DNA of 64,000 nt from Idiomarina sp. A28L (GCF_000218785.1 NZ_AFPO01000012.1:225705-289704); one strand, 5' to 3'. Shown: positions 16,979-26,624, numbered from the stretch's first letter. Notes: generated from the letters alone by a model not told the origin. Numbers and translations are program-made.

Positions 16979-17073
16979 GCGCTATCCTTATGAATTCAAT
17001 AAAATAATAGCTACCTTACGCTGTAAGATAGATTTTCACTATTCTAGCGCGGTTTTTTCACAAGGATAAGTGA

Positions 17074-18447
17074 TTAATTCGTGATGGGTAGGCTTACGGT
17101 AACCGCTAGGCCACCGGCAGGGTGATTTATCGCTTTAATGTGGCCATCAAGCACCGCTGTAGCGCGTTGGCACAGTGCCAAACCTAGGCCAACACCAGCA
17201 CCATGGTGGCGCGAAGGGTCCGCTCGGAAAAAAGGTTCGAACATTTTTTTCAGCTTATCCTCTGGCACACCCGGGCCTTCATCATGCACGGTGATTTCGA
17301 GCCAGCCATTATTTGTTTCCGCTTCCACCGATACCGAACCATTTTCAGGCCCATACTGAAAACCGTTACGCACTAAGTTCTCTAGCACTAGGCGTAATAA
17401 AACACCATCGGTTTCGAGTTCAGGAATTTTTTCTTTCGGCAACTGCAGCCTGCCATCCCAGCTTTCTTGGTCTTTGCCATACTGCAAAAAATATAAATCA
17501 CTGCGAAGTTCTACGAGCATATCGGATATATCAACCGGCCCCTTTACTAATTTATCAAGGCCATTTTCTAAGCGCGAAAGCCATAAAATACTCTCGATAA
17601 TTGAGCCTAACCGATAAATATCTTTGTTTAGCTGCACGTAATTGCGATCGGCTTTTAGTTCTTCGGTTTCCATTAAATCGAGGGCCACTTGCAATCGCGC
17701 CAACGGCGAACGCAACTCATGAGAAACATCACTCAGTAAGCGGCGCTGAGCATCACGAGAATTGGCCAACTCGATGGCCGTTGATCGCATTGTTCGTGCT
17801 AACTCACCGAGCTCATCGTTACGTTCAGGCAACCTTGCTAAATTGGGTGTAGCCGAGCCAGCGGCAATTTCGCGAGTGGCGTTACGTAATCGTTTTAATG
17901 GCCTTACAAACCACCAACCTAAAATCAATGCGCCTAAGAAGGAAGCACCGATAGAGAGCAAAATTAACCTCGGCATCCATGTTTGATCTTCATAAGCAAC
18001 CAACGCAGCAAGTTCTTCGCTCGTTGCCGAGCGGCTCATTACTACTCGGCCAGCACTACTTTCTAACGGCCCCGCATAAGTGCGTTCTTCAAGGATAACT
18101 TGAAGCGGTTCATTACTTTGCAAAATATCAAATGCAGCGCCCACTTCGGTTTGACTCATGCCAGGAATATATTCGATATCACTGTTATCGGGGCTATCCA
18201 CGGCAACCACACGGTAATCACCCACCAACAAGCGGCCAGGCTGAATCATTCCTACGCTTGAGGAATGATGCAAAATGGGTGCAAGCGCACGCTGAAAATC
18301 TGCCGCCATGGGCGTAGGCCCCGGCGGGCGTGAAAAATAAAGAACTACTGAGAATGCGGCAATCGCCGTAAGCAGGATTAAGGCCCAAAATATTGCGAGT
18401 AATCTGATCGTTAGTGATTGGTACCAGCGCGTACGGCTTTGCAGCAT
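17074..18447 (-). CDS. cpxA: CpxA-type envelope-stress sensor histidine kinase
   Basis: This 457-residue kinase has a transmembrane helix at about residues 14-37, a periplasmic sensor of about 115 residues and a second helix at about 155-177. A HAMP region, the phospho-acceptor SHELRSPLARLQ near residue 243, and an ATPase domain with N box (LENLVRNGFQYGPE) and GVGLGLALC follow. It should phosphorylate the regulator encoded just upstream (stop and start two bases apart). In enterobacteria, CpxA senses misfolded envelope proteins. The CpxA assignment rests on H-box style, size, and GTAAA boxes before the operon. I see no cpxP gene beside it. Confidence 0.85.
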   Translation of the reverse strand: MLQSRTRWYQSLTIRLLAIFWALILLTAIAAFSVVLYFSRPPGPTPMAADFQRALAPILHHSSSVGMIQPGRLLVGDYRVVAVDSPDNSDIEYIPGMSQTEVGAAFDILQSNEPLQVILEERTYAGPLESSAGRVVMSRSATSEELAALVAYEDQTWMPRLILLSIGASFLGALILGWWFVRPLKRLRNATREIAAGSATPNLARLPERNDELGELARTMRSTAIELANSRDAQRRLLSDVSHELRSPLARLQVALDLMETEELKADRNYVQLNKDIYRLGSIIESILWLSRLENGLDKLVKGPVDISDMLVELRSDLYFLQYGKDQESWDGRLQLPKEKIPELETDGVLLRLVLENLVRNGFQYGPENGSVSVEAETNNGWLEITVHDEGPGVPEDKLKKMFEPFFRADPSRHHGAGVGLGLALCQRATAVLDGHIKAINHPAGGLAVTVSLPITN

Positions 18448-18449
18448 AG

Positions 18450-19145
18450 TTAACTTTCCAAGATTTCTGGTTCCATTACGCGGTAACCTCTACCACGTAC
18501 CGTTTGAATACGATCTGGGTGGGCCGGTAATTTCTTCCGTACATTACTAATATGTACATCAAGGGAACGATCAAAAGGCCCTAACTGGCGGCCTAAAACA
18601 TGATTGGATAAGCTTTCTTTGGTAACTAACTGGCCATGGTGGGTTACTAACTGGCGCAACACCTCAAATTCTGTAGGTGTAAGCGTGAGTTTTTCGCCAT
18701 CGCAATTAGCCACTGCGTTAACGGTATCCAGTTCGAACCCAGCAAAACGAATGGTTTCTATTACCTTAGCTGAATCCGCGCCCTTGCTGCGGCGCAACAA
18801 CGCTTTTACGCGAGCAATAAGTTCGCGCGGATAAAATGGCTTGGGCAGGTAATCATCGGCACCGAGCTCTAAACCTACAACACGATCAACATCATCACCC
18901 CGGGCTGTAAGCATAAGTACAGGGGTTTCAATACCACTTTGGCGCAGCTGCTTGAGAACCTGCAAACCATCCATTCCTGGCAACATAATATCGAGTAAGA
19001 TTAACGAAAAGGAACCCTCAGTTGCGGTATCTAGGCCAATTTTGCCGTCCTCAACTGCGGTAAGACGAATCCCCTCTCTGGCGAACACATCCGTGAGCAT
19101 TGCGCCTAAATCAGCATCATCATCTATCAACAGAACATGAACCAC
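18450..19145 (-). CDS. cpxR: CpxR-type OmpR-family response regulator
   Basis: This 231-residue regulator has a receiver domain (DD at 9-10, phospho-acceptor Asp in LILLDIMLPGMDG, conserved Lys in YLPKPF) and an OmpR-type winged helix (DRSLDVHISNVRKKL, TVRGRGYRVM). It is the first gene of the pair with cpxA. Four GTAAA elements lie in the 150 bases upstream, fitting autoregulation by a CpxR protein. The gene upstream on the same strand, ntrC, ends 206 bases away. Confidence 0.88.
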   Translation of the reverse strand: MVHVLLIDDDADLGAMLTDVFAREGIRLTAVEDGKIGLDTATEGSFSLILLDIMLPGMDGLQVLKQLRQSGIETPVLMLTARGDDVDRVVGLELGADDYLPKPFYPRELIARVKALLRRSKGADSAKVIETIRFAGFELDTVNAVANCDGEKLTLTPTEFEVLRQLVTHHGQLVTKESLSNHVLGRQLGPFDRSLDVHISNVRKKLPAHPDRIQTVRGRGYRVMEPEILES

Positions 19146-19223
19146 AATTTACCTTCCTTTCGTAGTATTTACGATGTTGGGTTAGCTCGGGTTCTGCCGG
19201 CTAACCTTGAAAATGGAAACGTC

Positions 19224-19294
19224 TTTACAATCTTTACATTTCCACAATCTACCCTTTACACAGTGAGAAGCGAGCGCCTTTGCATTCCCTTTAC
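19224..19294 (-). promoter_or_regulatory. CpxR-box cluster upstream of cpxRA
   Basis: Read on the minus strand, GTAAA occurs at 19294-19290, 19259-19255, 19237-19233 and 19228-19224. The last two are separated by four bases (GTAAA-GATT-GTAAA), matching the tandem GTAAA pattern known for CpxR binding. They lie 79-149 bases before the cpxR start. Confidence 0.65.
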
Positions 19295-19351
19295 AGTATA
19301 GATGCACGCAAATAATACGCTTCATTCTGTAATTTAATTACTATTGGTCAA

Positions 19352-20797
19352 TTAATCGCCTCGTTTATTCAACTTGCGCGTTAGCGTATTCCTTCCCCAA
19401 CCTAAACGTTCTGCCGCTTGTTGCCGATGGCCCTTGGTTTGCAAAAGCGCAGTATCAATCGCTAAATCCTCGATTTCCGCAAACAATACACCGCAGCGCT
19501 CATTATCGCTGCCATCCAGCGCTCGCATAAATTCCGCCTCTAGGGCCTTTCGCCAGTTTTGCTGAGTATCGGGCGCCGCCGTTGATAGCTCGTTGGCGAT
19601 AATTTCTGATTCTGCGTTTTCGCTTTGCAAATCAGCCGGCAGTTCATCAACATCAACAACATCGCCGCTCGCCATTACGGTTATCCAGCGGCAGCTGTTT
19701 TCAAGTTGCCTTACGTTACCTGGCCAAGCTGCTAGTTGTAGCCGCTGCATAACCGCTGGTGTTAATCGCTTTTGCGGCATTTGTAGCTCTTTGGCAGCCG
19801 ACGCTAAAAAATGTTCCGCCAATGCTGGAATATCACTGCGCCGTTCATGCAATGCTGGAAGCTGTAAGTGAATAACATTCAACCGATGGTAGAGATCTTC
19901 CCGAAAACGGCCCTCATCAATTGCTTTGCGCAAATCAATGTGGGTTGCCGCAATAACGCGAACATTCACCGTTGCCAGTTGATGGCTACCCACCGGATAA
20001 AATTGCCCTTCGGCTAAAGCCCGCAACAGGCGGGTTTGTACCGCCAGTGGCATATCGCCAATCTCATCGAGAAACAGCGTGCCACCATCGGCTTGTTGAA
20101 AGCGGCCGGCACGGCGGTTTTGAGCGCCGGTAAACGCGCCTTTTTCGTGCCCAAACAGTTCTGATTCAATTAGCTCACCGGGAATTGCCGCCATGTTCAG
20201 CGCAACAAAAGGTTGTTCGGCCCGCGGGCTATGATCATGCAAAGCTTTTGCCACTAATTCTTTACCCGTGCCCGATTCGCCGGTAAGCAACACCGAAACA
20301 CTCGAGCGCGAGAGCCTGCCAATCGCGCGGAACACCTCTTGCATCGCCGCCGATTCACCAATAATACCGGTGTCGTTGTCCGCGTTCTCTGGCACCTTTT
20401 TCGAACTCTCGGTTTGCTCACTATGTTTCGGTTTAATCGCCCGCTCGGCAATCGCAATTACCTCATCGAGATCAAAGGGTTTGGGTAAGTATTCAAAGGC
20501 TCCACCTTTAAATGCTCTTACCGCACTTTCTAAATCTGAATGCGCTGTCATTACAATTACCGGCATTTCTGAAAATTGCTGGCGAATTTCTTGCAATACC
20601 TGCATACCATCCATGCCTGGCATACGCACATCGGTAAGCACCAATGCTGGCTTTTGCGCCCCACATTCGGTTAAAGCTTCAAGGAAAAACTTGGGCTCTG
20701 AGAATAGCCGAGGCTGCCAACCTGCACCTTTAAAGGCTCGCTCCAAAACCCACCGAATCGAGCTATCATCGTCGAGAATCCAAACACTTCGTGTCAT
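19352..20797 (-). CDS. glnG: Nitrogen regulator NtrC, sigma-54 activator
   Basis: This 481-residue NtrC has a receiver domain (LVLTDVRMPGMDGMQVL), an AAA+ domain with GESGTGKELVAKAL (Walker A), GAFTGA (sigma-54 contact) and DEIGDMPLAVQTRLLRAL (Walker B region), and a C-terminal Fis-type helix-turn-helix (GHRQQAAERLGWGRNTLTRKL). It activates sigma-54 promoters when phosphorylated under nitrogen limitation. It overlaps ntrB by four bases. NtrC sites upstream of both ntrB and glnA in this window are its likely targets. Confidence 0.96.
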   Translation of the reverse strand: MTRSVWILDDDSSIRWVLERAFKGAGWQPRLFSEPKFFLEALTECGAQKPALVLTDVRMPGMDGMQVLQEIRQQFSEMPVIVMTAHSDLESAVRAFKGGAFEYLPKPFDLDEVIAIAERAIKPKHSEQTESSKKVPENADNDTGIIGESAAMQEVFRAIGRLSRSSVSVLLTGESGTGKELVAKALHDHSPRAEQPFVALNMAAIPGELIESELFGHEKGAFTGAQNRRAGRFQQADGGTLFLDEIGDMPLAVQTRLLRALAEGQFYPVGSHQLATVNVRVIAATHIDLRKAIDEGRFREDLYHRLNVIHLQLPALHERRSDIPALAEHFLASAAKELQMPQKRLTPAVMQRLQLAAWPGNVRQLENSCRWITVMASGDVVDVDELPADLQSENAESEIIANELSTAAPDTQQNWRKALEAEFMRALDGSDNERCGVLFAEIEDLAIDTALLQTKGHRQQAAERLGWGRNTLTRKLNKRGD

Positions 20798-21903
20798 CCT
20801 TGAGCTCCTTCTTCGGCATTGTCATCAAGATAGGGCAGCACTACCGTAAATTCCGTGTGCCCCGGACGGCTACTCACTTCTATTTTGCCAGCATGCTGAT
20901 GAATTAATGATTGCGCTATGGAAAGGCCTAAGCCCGTGCCTCCCTCGCGGCCCGTTACTAGTGGATAAAACAATGTATCTTTTAGTTCAGCCGCAACGCC
21001 GGGGCCATTATCTTGCACACATATTAAGGCACATTGGCGATAGCGTTTCCCGTAGATTGTTTCTTGATGGCTTACCCGTGTGCGCACCAAAAGCTGCCGT
21101 TCGCCATCTTGATCAGCAAGCGCATCAAGTGCATTACTCAGTAAGTTAAGACACACCTGTTCTATTTGATCGGCGCTAATATATAAATCAGGAAGGCTAG
21201 GATCGTAATCTTTCGAAATACTCAGGTTCTCGGGTTTGTTCACAGAAACTACATCAAGCACTTGCTGCAATACCGCATGAATATTCTGGTAGCTGCGAGC
21301 GCTGGGCCGGTTTGGGCCAAGCAACCTATCTACAAGGTTTCGTAATCTATCCGATTGCGCCATTATTAATTGTGTGAACTCGCGCTGCTCCGGCTCTTGT
21401 AGTTCAGCATTCAAAAGCTGAGCGGCACCACGAATTCCTCCGAGCGGGTTTTTAATTTCATGCGCTAAACCACGCACTAACTGCTGTGCGGCTTCTCGCT
21501 GATGCTGCTGCGCTTGCTCTTGGTTAATACGCCGAATCAGATCTACTTGCCGCAACTCAATCAAAATCGCGGTATCTAAGCCTTTGAAAGCCGCAATAGA
21601 TGCATTCAACTCAATGGTTATTGATTTACCATCATGAAAAACCCAGCTCACATCGCTATCCGATATGCTTTGCTGGTTAAGCGCTATGTTTCTTAATAAG
21701 GTAAGATCGAAGCTGCTATAGCGTAAATGGCTTTCAAGGGGCGCGCCGAGCAAACGCCGTGAGCTACCAGAAAAAATAGCATCGGCTGCCGCGTTGGCGA
21801 AACAAACGTGAAGATTTTTATCGAGCACTAATACTGCACTGGTGAGCTGATCTACAAGCTCATGGTTAATGTTTTCATGCAATACAGGATTGGCAGCCGA
21901 CAT
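20794..21903 (-). CDS. glnL: Nitrogen sensor kinase/phosphatase NtrB
   Basis: This 369-residue soluble kinase has a PAS domain (about residues 15-110), the H box GLAHEIKNPLGGIRGAAQLL, and an ATPase domain with NLLSNALDAL and GGTGLGLSIAQSL. It phosphorylates and dephosphorylates NtrC under control of PII proteins. I chose the ATG at 21903, which has GAGG nine bases upstream and gives MSAANPVLHENINHELVDQL, the usual N-terminus; the frame open further upstream runs into the NtrC site. The gene lies 122 bases after glnA, allowing read-through from the glnA promoter. Confidence 0.95.
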   Translation of the reverse strand: MSAANPVLHENINHELVDQLTSAVLVLDKNLHVCFANAAADAIFSGSSRRLLGAPLESHLRYSSFDLTLLRNIALNQQSISDSDVSWVFHDGKSITIELNASIAAFKGLDTAILIELRQVDLIRRINQEQAQQHQREAAQQLVRGLAHEIKNPLGGIRGAAQLLNAELQEPEQREFTQLIMAQSDRLRNLVDRLLGPNRPSARSYQNIHAVLQQVLDVVSVNKPENLSISKDYDPSLPDLYISADQIEQVCLNLLSNALDALADQDGERQLLVRTRVSHQETIYGKRYRQCALICVQDNGPGVAAELKDTLFYPLVTGREGGTGLGLSIAQSLIHQHAGKIEVSSRPGHTEFTVVLPYLDDNAEEGAQG

Positions 21904-21961
21904 ATGAACCTCAGTGATATGGTTATAGCGCACCGAGAATGTTTTGGTGCAATGGAGATTT

Positions 21962-21978
21962 TGCACCAGAATGGTGCG
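21962..21978. promoter_or_regulatory. NtrC-binding site between glnA and ntrBC
   Basis: TGCACCAGAATGGTGCG matches TGCACCA-N3-TGGTGCA in all but the last base. It lies 59 bases before the ntrB start, with another half-site (TTTGGTGCA) at 21943-21951. In E. coli, NtrC bound before ntrBC represses its minor promoter; the same is likely here. Confidence 0.8.
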
Positions 21979-22025
21979 CTGCGCAATGAGAACAACTCAA
22001 ATACGCAGCGCCTATTCATTCTAAA

Positions 22026-23435
22026 TTAGCAAGAATAGTACATATCAAATTCAATCGGATGCGTTGTCATCATTAGCTTCTCAACTTCTTTGCGCTTGAG
22101 GCCAATGTAAGCATCGATCATATCGTCGCTCATAACACCACCAGCGGTTAAGAAATCGCGGTCTTTATCTAATGCATCTAGCGCCATTTCCAACGAGCTT
22201 GCTACGGTTGGAATTTCCTTTGCTTCTTCTGGTGGTAAATCATACAAATCTTTATCCATGGCATCGCCAGGATGAATTTTGTTTTGAATTCCATCAAGGC
22301 CAGCCATCAACAATGCTGTAAATGCAAAGTACGGGTTAGCAATTGGATCAGGGAAGCGCGCTTCGATGCGGCGGCCTTTAGGATTTGAAACCAAAGGAAT
22401 ACGAATCGATGCAGAACGGTTACGAGCCGAGTAAGCTAGCATTACCGGCGCTTCAAAACCTGGTACTAAACGCTTGTAAGAGTTAGTTCCTGGGTTAGTG
22501 AAAGCGTTAATTGCCCGCGCATGTTTAATAATACCGCCAATGTAATACAGTGCCATTTCCGAAAGGCCGCCGTATTTATCACCGGCAAACAAGTTCTTAC
22601 CATCTTTGGCTAAACTCATGTGTACGTGCATACCCGAACCGTTATCACCTACTAATGGCTTCGGCATAAAAGTAGCCGTTTTGCCATAAGCGTGGGCAAC
22701 GTTGTGCACTACATATTTAAAAATCTGAATTTCATCAGCTTTGTTCGTTAATGTGTTGAATCGGCATGCCACTTCATTTTGGCCAGCGGTTGCCACTTCA
22801 TGGTGATGCGCTTCTACTACTAAGCCCATTTCTTCCATTACTTCACACATTTCGCTGCGCATATCATGCGTAGAATCAACGGGTGGCACAGGGAAATAGC
22901 CGCCTTTTACACCAGGGCGATGGCCTTTATTGCCGCCTTCGTATTCAGTGCCTGAATTCCACTTTGCTTCGATATCATCAATCTTGTAAAAAGAACCGCT
23001 CATATCGGTGTGGAAACGCACATCATCAAACAAGAAGAACTCTGGCTCTGGGCCCATTAACGCGGTATCGGCAATACCGGTAGAGGTTAGGTATTCTTCG
23101 GCACGGCGTGCAATTGAACGTGGGTCGCGATCGTAACCTTGACGTGTATCTGGTTCCAAAATTGAGCAGCGCACAATTAACGTAGGAATGTCAGAAAATG
23201 GGTCCATTACTGCGGTTTCAGTATCTGGGCTCAATACCATGTCTGATTCATTAATTCCTTTCCAGCCAGCAATTGATGAACCATCAAACATTTTGCCATC
23301 TTCAAAGAAATCTTCATCGATCTGCGAAACCGGAATGGTTACGTGTTGCTCTTTACCTTTGGTATCGGTAAAGCGCAAATCAACAAAACGTACTTCATTC
23401 TCTTCAATTAAATCCATCACCGCTTGAATAGACAT
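22026..23435 (-). CDS. glnA: Glutamine synthetase, type I
   Basis: This 469-residue enzyme makes glutamine from glutamate, ammonia and ATP, and forms a dodecamer. The sequence follows GSI-beta: [17 protein letters not shown], then [27 protein letters not shown], the ATP loop [14 protein letters not shown] and NRSASIRIP. The adenylylation tyrosine lies in [10 protein letters not shown], so activity control by GlnE is expected. GGAGG precedes the ATG. A sigma-54 promoter and two NtrC sites lie upstream. Confidence 0.98.
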   Translation of the reverse strand: MSIQAVMDLIEENEVRFVDLRFTDTKGKEQHVTIPVSQIDEDFFEDGKMFDGSSIAGWKGINESDMVLSPDTETAVMDPFSDIPTLIVRCSILEPDTRQGYDRDPRSIARRAEEYLTSTGIADTALMGPEPEFFLFDDVRFHTDMSGSFYKIDDIEAKWNSGTEYEGGNKGHRPGVKGGYFPVPPVDSTHDMRSEMCEVMEEMGLVVEAHHHEVATAGQNEVACRFNTLTNKADEIQIFKYVVHNVAHAYGKTATFMPKPLVGDNGSGMHVHMSLAKDGKNLFAGDKYGGLSEMALYYIGGIIKHARAINAFTNPGTNSYKRLVPGFEAPVMLAYSARNRSASIRIPLVSNPKGRRIEARFPDPIANPYFAFTALLMAGLDGIQNKIHPGDAMDKDLYDLPPEEAKEIPTVASSLEMALDALDKDRDFLTAGGVMSDDMIDAYIGLKRKEVEKLMMTTHPIEFDMYYSC

Positions 23436-23525
23436 TATTTGCCTCCGGGTTAGTGTGCTGCGAATACAAAACGTATTACTTAAATAAAATCGTTGTTTAA
23501 TGCGTATCTAATAGCTTTAACATGT

Positions 23526-23541
23526 AGCAAAGCTTGTGCCA
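23526..23541 (-). promoter_or_regulatory. Sigma-54 promoter of glnA
   Basis: The minus strand reads TGGCACAAGCTTTGCT, a near-perfect match to TGGCAC-N5-TTGCT with the GG and GC at -24 and -12. It lies about 90 bases before the glnA ATG. Confidence 0.9.
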
Positions 23542-23679
23542 AGATCGCAAACCGTTTCTTAACTACATGTTTTCACTTTAAAAAATAAATTCGTAAAACC
23601 ATAACGGCGTGTGAATACCACGAGCATGCCGCTTGAACTGGGGTTTTCTGCTCTATAATAGGCAAAATCACACCTTCAT

Positions 23680-23696
23680 TGCACCAATGTAGTGCA
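23680..23696. promoter_or_regulatory. NtrC enhancer site 1 upstream of glnA
   Basis: TGCACCAATGTAGTGCA matches the TGCACCA-N3-TGGTGCA palindrome with one difference. Its centre lies about 150-160 bases upstream of the sigma-54 promoter, a normal enhancer distance. Confidence 0.8.
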
Positions 23697-23713
23697 ATAG
23701 GTATTTGCTACAT

Positions 23714-23744
23714 AAAAAACGCACCGTATTGGTGCGTTTTTTTT
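23714..23744 (-). terminator. Terminator of the dsbA-like gene, overlapping a second NtrC-type site
   Basis: ACGCACC (23719-23725) pairs with GGTGCGT (23731-23737) around a 5-base loop, with A and T runs on both sides, so it can end transcripts in either direction. The same bases, CGCACCGTATTGGTGCG at 23720-23736, fit the NtrC site pattern (GCACC-N5-GGTGC). The centre lies exactly 40 bases from that of NtrC site 1, which is close to four helical turns. Confidence 0.85.
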
Positions 23745-23747
23745 CAA

Positions 23748-24446
23748 TTAATCTAAGCTTAATAGATAATCAATGAGCTGGTTATAATCTTCTTGGTTTT
23801 GAATATCTTCCGGTAATGGGTTCTTCACCAAATAGCGGCCATTAACCACTACAGCAGGAACACCCGGAATTTCGTTGCTTTGCATCTCATTGAAGGTTTG
23901 CTCCATGATACTCACCACGCTTGGGCTATCGGCTAAATCAAACACGGCCTCTTCATCTAAACCTTGTTGTTGGAAAAATACCGATAAATCAGCGAAATCT
24001 GGCAAATCAGGGGCATGGCTTTGATAAAAGCCTAACATTTCAGTACCCACATCACGGCCCGCAATTTCACTTGCTGCATGATAGATTCGCGCATCTAATG
24101 CCCAACGCTGATTAAATACCGCGTGAAGGCGAACTACCGGCGCTTCTGGAAATGCTTGTTTCACACCTTGAATAATAGGTTCAAAACGCTGACATGCTGG
24201 GCAACCGGCCCAAAAATACTCAACGATAAACGGTTCTGTGCGATCTGTTTGTACCGGGTTTTCTAAAACACGGAAGTAATCACCCTCGGCAAAAGTGCGC
24301 GATTCAGCTACCGCGCCTGCTGCAGGAACAGATTCAGTTGTACTACTTGGTGCTGGCGCTTCCCCACCACAGGCGGAAATGGCGAATATAGCCACCCCTG
24401 CAATGAGTGCAGCGCGAACTGTGCGGAATAAACCTCGTTCTGTCAT
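23748..24446 (-). CDS. dsbA: DsbA-type thiol:disulfide protein with a lipoprotein signal
   Basis: This 232-residue protein has a thioredoxin fold with active site CPAC (in FWAGCPACQRF) and the cis-proline loop GVPAVV, as in DsbA. The N-terminus has a lipoprotein-type signal: hydrophobic stretch then AISACGG, followed by a linker rich in Ala, Pro, Ser and Thr. It would sit lipid-anchored in the periplasm and introduce disulfides, or play a related role. E. coli DsbA has CPHC and is soluble, so this is a divergent, membrane-tethered version. A terminator follows and typA is divergent. Confidence 0.85.
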   Translation of the reverse strand: MTERGLFRTVRAALIAGVAIFAISACGGEAPAPSSTTESVPAAGAVAESRTFAEGDYFRVLENPVQTDRTEPFIVEYFWAGCPACQRFEPIIQGVKQAFPEAPVVRLHAVFNQRWALDARIYHAASEIAGRDVGTEMLGFYQSHAPDLPDFADLSVFFQQQGLDEEAVFDLADSPSVVSIMEQTFNEMQSNEIPGVPAVVVNGRYLVKNPLPEDIQNQEDYNQLIDYLLSLD

Positions 24447-24649
24447 AAATACTTCCTATGATTAATTTAATAAAAAATTTATTTTGTGCGCATTAGAGCC
24501 ACAGCATAGCCTTCCTGCTATAAAAAACGTAGTTTTTTCGTTAAATATGGGTCTGCTTTCCATTCGGTGCTTTTTTATTCAGTGAAATCAGCGTATGATC
24601 CGCCACCCTATGGCCCGATGGCCTTCACCACAGGTTAAAATACAGTTTT

Positions 24650-26485
24650 ATGTCTAAAGCTATTGAAAAAATTCGCAATATCGCAATTATCGCGCACGTT
24701 GACCATGGCAAAACTACGTTGGTTGATAAACTTCTGCAACAATCTGGCACTTTAGAGAGCCGGGGCGAACAGCAAGAACGTATCATGGATTCGAACGATC
24801 TTGAAAAAGAGCGCGGAATTACCATTCTCGCAAAAAATACTGCGATCAACTGGGGCGATTACCACATCAACATCCTGGATACCCCAGGACACGCTGATTT
24901 CGGCGGTGAAGTAGAGCGCGTACTTTCAATGGCCGATTCTGTATTACTGTTGGTTGATGCTGTAGATGGTCCAATGCCACAAACTCGTTTCGTAACTCAA
25001 AAGGCGTTCTCACACGGTTTGAACCCTATTTTGGTTGTGAACAAAGTTGACCGCCCAGGCGCGCGTGTTGATTGGGTTGTGGATCAAATCTTCGATTTGT
25101 TCGTAAACCTTGGCGCTACCGATGAGCAACTAGATTTCCCAATCGTTTATGCTTCTGCATTAAACGGTTTTGCTTCACTTGAATCTGACGTGCAAAGCGG
25201 CAACATGGATCCGTTGTTTGAAACCATCGTGCGCGAAGTTGCGCCACCGGTTGCCGAAATCGATGGCACGCTGCAATTACAAATTTCACAGCTTGATTAC
25301 TCAAGCTACCTTGGCGTTATCGGTATTGGCCGAATTCGCCGTGGTACGGTGCGCCCGAACCAACAAGTAACCGTAGTAGGTGCTGATGGTTCTACGCGTA
25401 GTGGTAAAATTGGTAAAGTATTTGGTTACTTAGGTTTGGATCGCATGGAAGTTGATTCTTCGCATGCAGGTGATATTTGTGCGATTACCGGTTTAGGTGA
25501 ATTAAAAATCTCCGATACCGTTTGTGCAGTTGGCCATAACGATCCATTGCCACCACTTACCGTTGATGAACCAACGGTAACCATGACATTCCAAGTAAAC
25601 ACCTCGCCGTTTGCTGGTAAAGAAGGTAAGTATGTTACCTCTCGCCAGATTCTTGAGCGTTTACAAAAAGAATTAGTTCACAACGTTGCGTTGCGTGTTG
25701 AAGAAACGGCTGACCCGGATAAATTCCGTGTATCAGGCCGTGGTGAATTGCACTTAGGTGTATTGATCGAAAACATGCGCCGTGAAGGTTTTGAATTAGC
25801 GGTTTCGCGTCCGGAAGTTATCATCAAGTATGAAAACGATGTGAAAATGGAACCGTATGAAACCTTAACCGTTGATGTTGAAGAACAGCATCAGGGTTCT
25901 GTAATGGAAGCGTTAGGCCTGCGTAAAGCAGAAATGACCGATATGCAGCAAGATGGCAAAGGCCGTACGCGTATCGATTTCATAGTTCCTAGCCGTGGCT
26001 TGATTGGTTTCCAAACTGAGTTCATGACACTCACTTCAGGTACTGGTTTGGTATACCACGCATTTGATCATTACGGCCCGCACAAAGGTGGCAAAATTGG
26101 CCAACGTGTTAACGGTGTATTGATTTCAAACGCACAAGGTAAAGCATTGGCATACGCCCTGTTCAACATACAAGAACGTGGCCGTTTGTTCGCTTCGCAC
26201 GCTGATGAAGTTTATGAAGGCCAAATCATTGGTATTCATAACCGTTCAAACGATTTAACCGTAAACTGTTTGAAAGGTAAGCAGCTTACCAACATTCGTG
26301 CAGCGGGTACCGATGAAGCGTTAACGCTTACGCCACCAATTAGAATGTCGCTTGAGCGCGCGCTTGAGTTCATCGATAACGATGAATTGGTAGAAGTAAC
26401 GCCAAAATCGATTCGTGTTCGCAAGAAGTTCTTAACTGAAAACGAACGTAAACGCCATTCACGCACTGGTGGCGAAGAAGCGTAA
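24650..26485 (+). CDS. typA: Ribosome-binding GTPase TypA/BipA
   Basis: This 611-residue translational GTPase has G1 [11 protein letters not shown]2 RGITI, G3 DTPGH and G4 NKVD in order, then EF-G-like domains and the BipA-specific C-terminus ([26 protein letters not shown]). It binds the ribosome and helps 50S assembly and stress or cold adaptation. Length and sequence are normal. A 28-base tandem repeat begins five bases before the stop codon, so the last codons are part of the first repeat unit. Confidence 0.98.
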   Translation: MSKAIEKIRNIAIIAHVDHGKTTLVDKLLQQSGTLESRGEQQERIMDSNDLEKERGITILAKNTAINWGDYHINILDTPGHADFGGEVERVLSMADSVLLLVDAVDGPMPQTRFVTQKAFSHGLNPILVVNKVDRPGARVDWVVDQIFDLFVNLGATDEQLDFPIVYASALNGFASLESDVQSGNMDPLFETIVREVAPPVAEIDGTLQLQISQLDYSSYLGVIGIGRIRRGTVRPNQQVTVVGADGSTRSGKIGKVFGYLGLDRMEVDSSHAGDICAITGLGELKISDTVCAVGHNDPLPPLTVDEPTVTMTFQVNTSPFAGKEGKYVTSRQILERLQKELVHNVALRVEETADPDKFRVSGRGELHLGVLIENMRREGFELAVSRPEVIIKYENDVKMEPYETLTVDVEEQHQGSVMEALGLRKAEMTDMQQDGKGRTRIDFIVPSRGLIGFQTEFMTLTSGTGLVYHAFDHYGPHKGGKIGQRVNGVLISNAQGKALAYALFNIQERGRLFASHADEVYEGQIIGIHNRSNDLTVNCLKGKQLTNIRAAGTDEALTLTPPIRMSLERALEFIDNDELVEVTPKSIRVRKKFLTENERKRHSRTGGEEA

Positions 26486-26563
26486 GCTTCTTCTAATAAC
26501 GAAGGGAGCGTAAGCTTCTTCTAATAACGAAGGGAGCGTAAGCTTCTTCGTATAAGGAAAGGA
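26480..26563. repeat. 28-bp tandem repeat across the typA stop codon
   Basis: Two identical 28-base units start at 26480 and 26508 (GCGTAAGCTTCTTC then TAATAACGAAGGGA). A third at 26536 matches 24 of 28, and a short fourth part follows. The first unit contains the last typA codon and its TAA. GAAGC and GCTTC around the stop can form small hairpins. Confidence 0.9.
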
Positions 26564-26591
26564 TCGTAAGAGCCCTTCCTGAGCCAACACA

Positions 26592-26624
26592 AAGCCCTAG
26601 CTTAATCTAAGCTGGGGCTTTTTT
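26592..26624 (+). terminator. Terminator of typA
   Basis: A 13-base stem (AAGCCCTAGCTTA with TAAGCTGGGGCTT, one G-T pair) closes a 3-base loop and is followed by a T run. Confidence 0.92.

Noticed and set aside
26480-26563. 28-bp repeats considered as a CRISPR array
   Set aside because: The units are directly adjacent with no spacers, no cas genes are present, and the first unit is part of typA.
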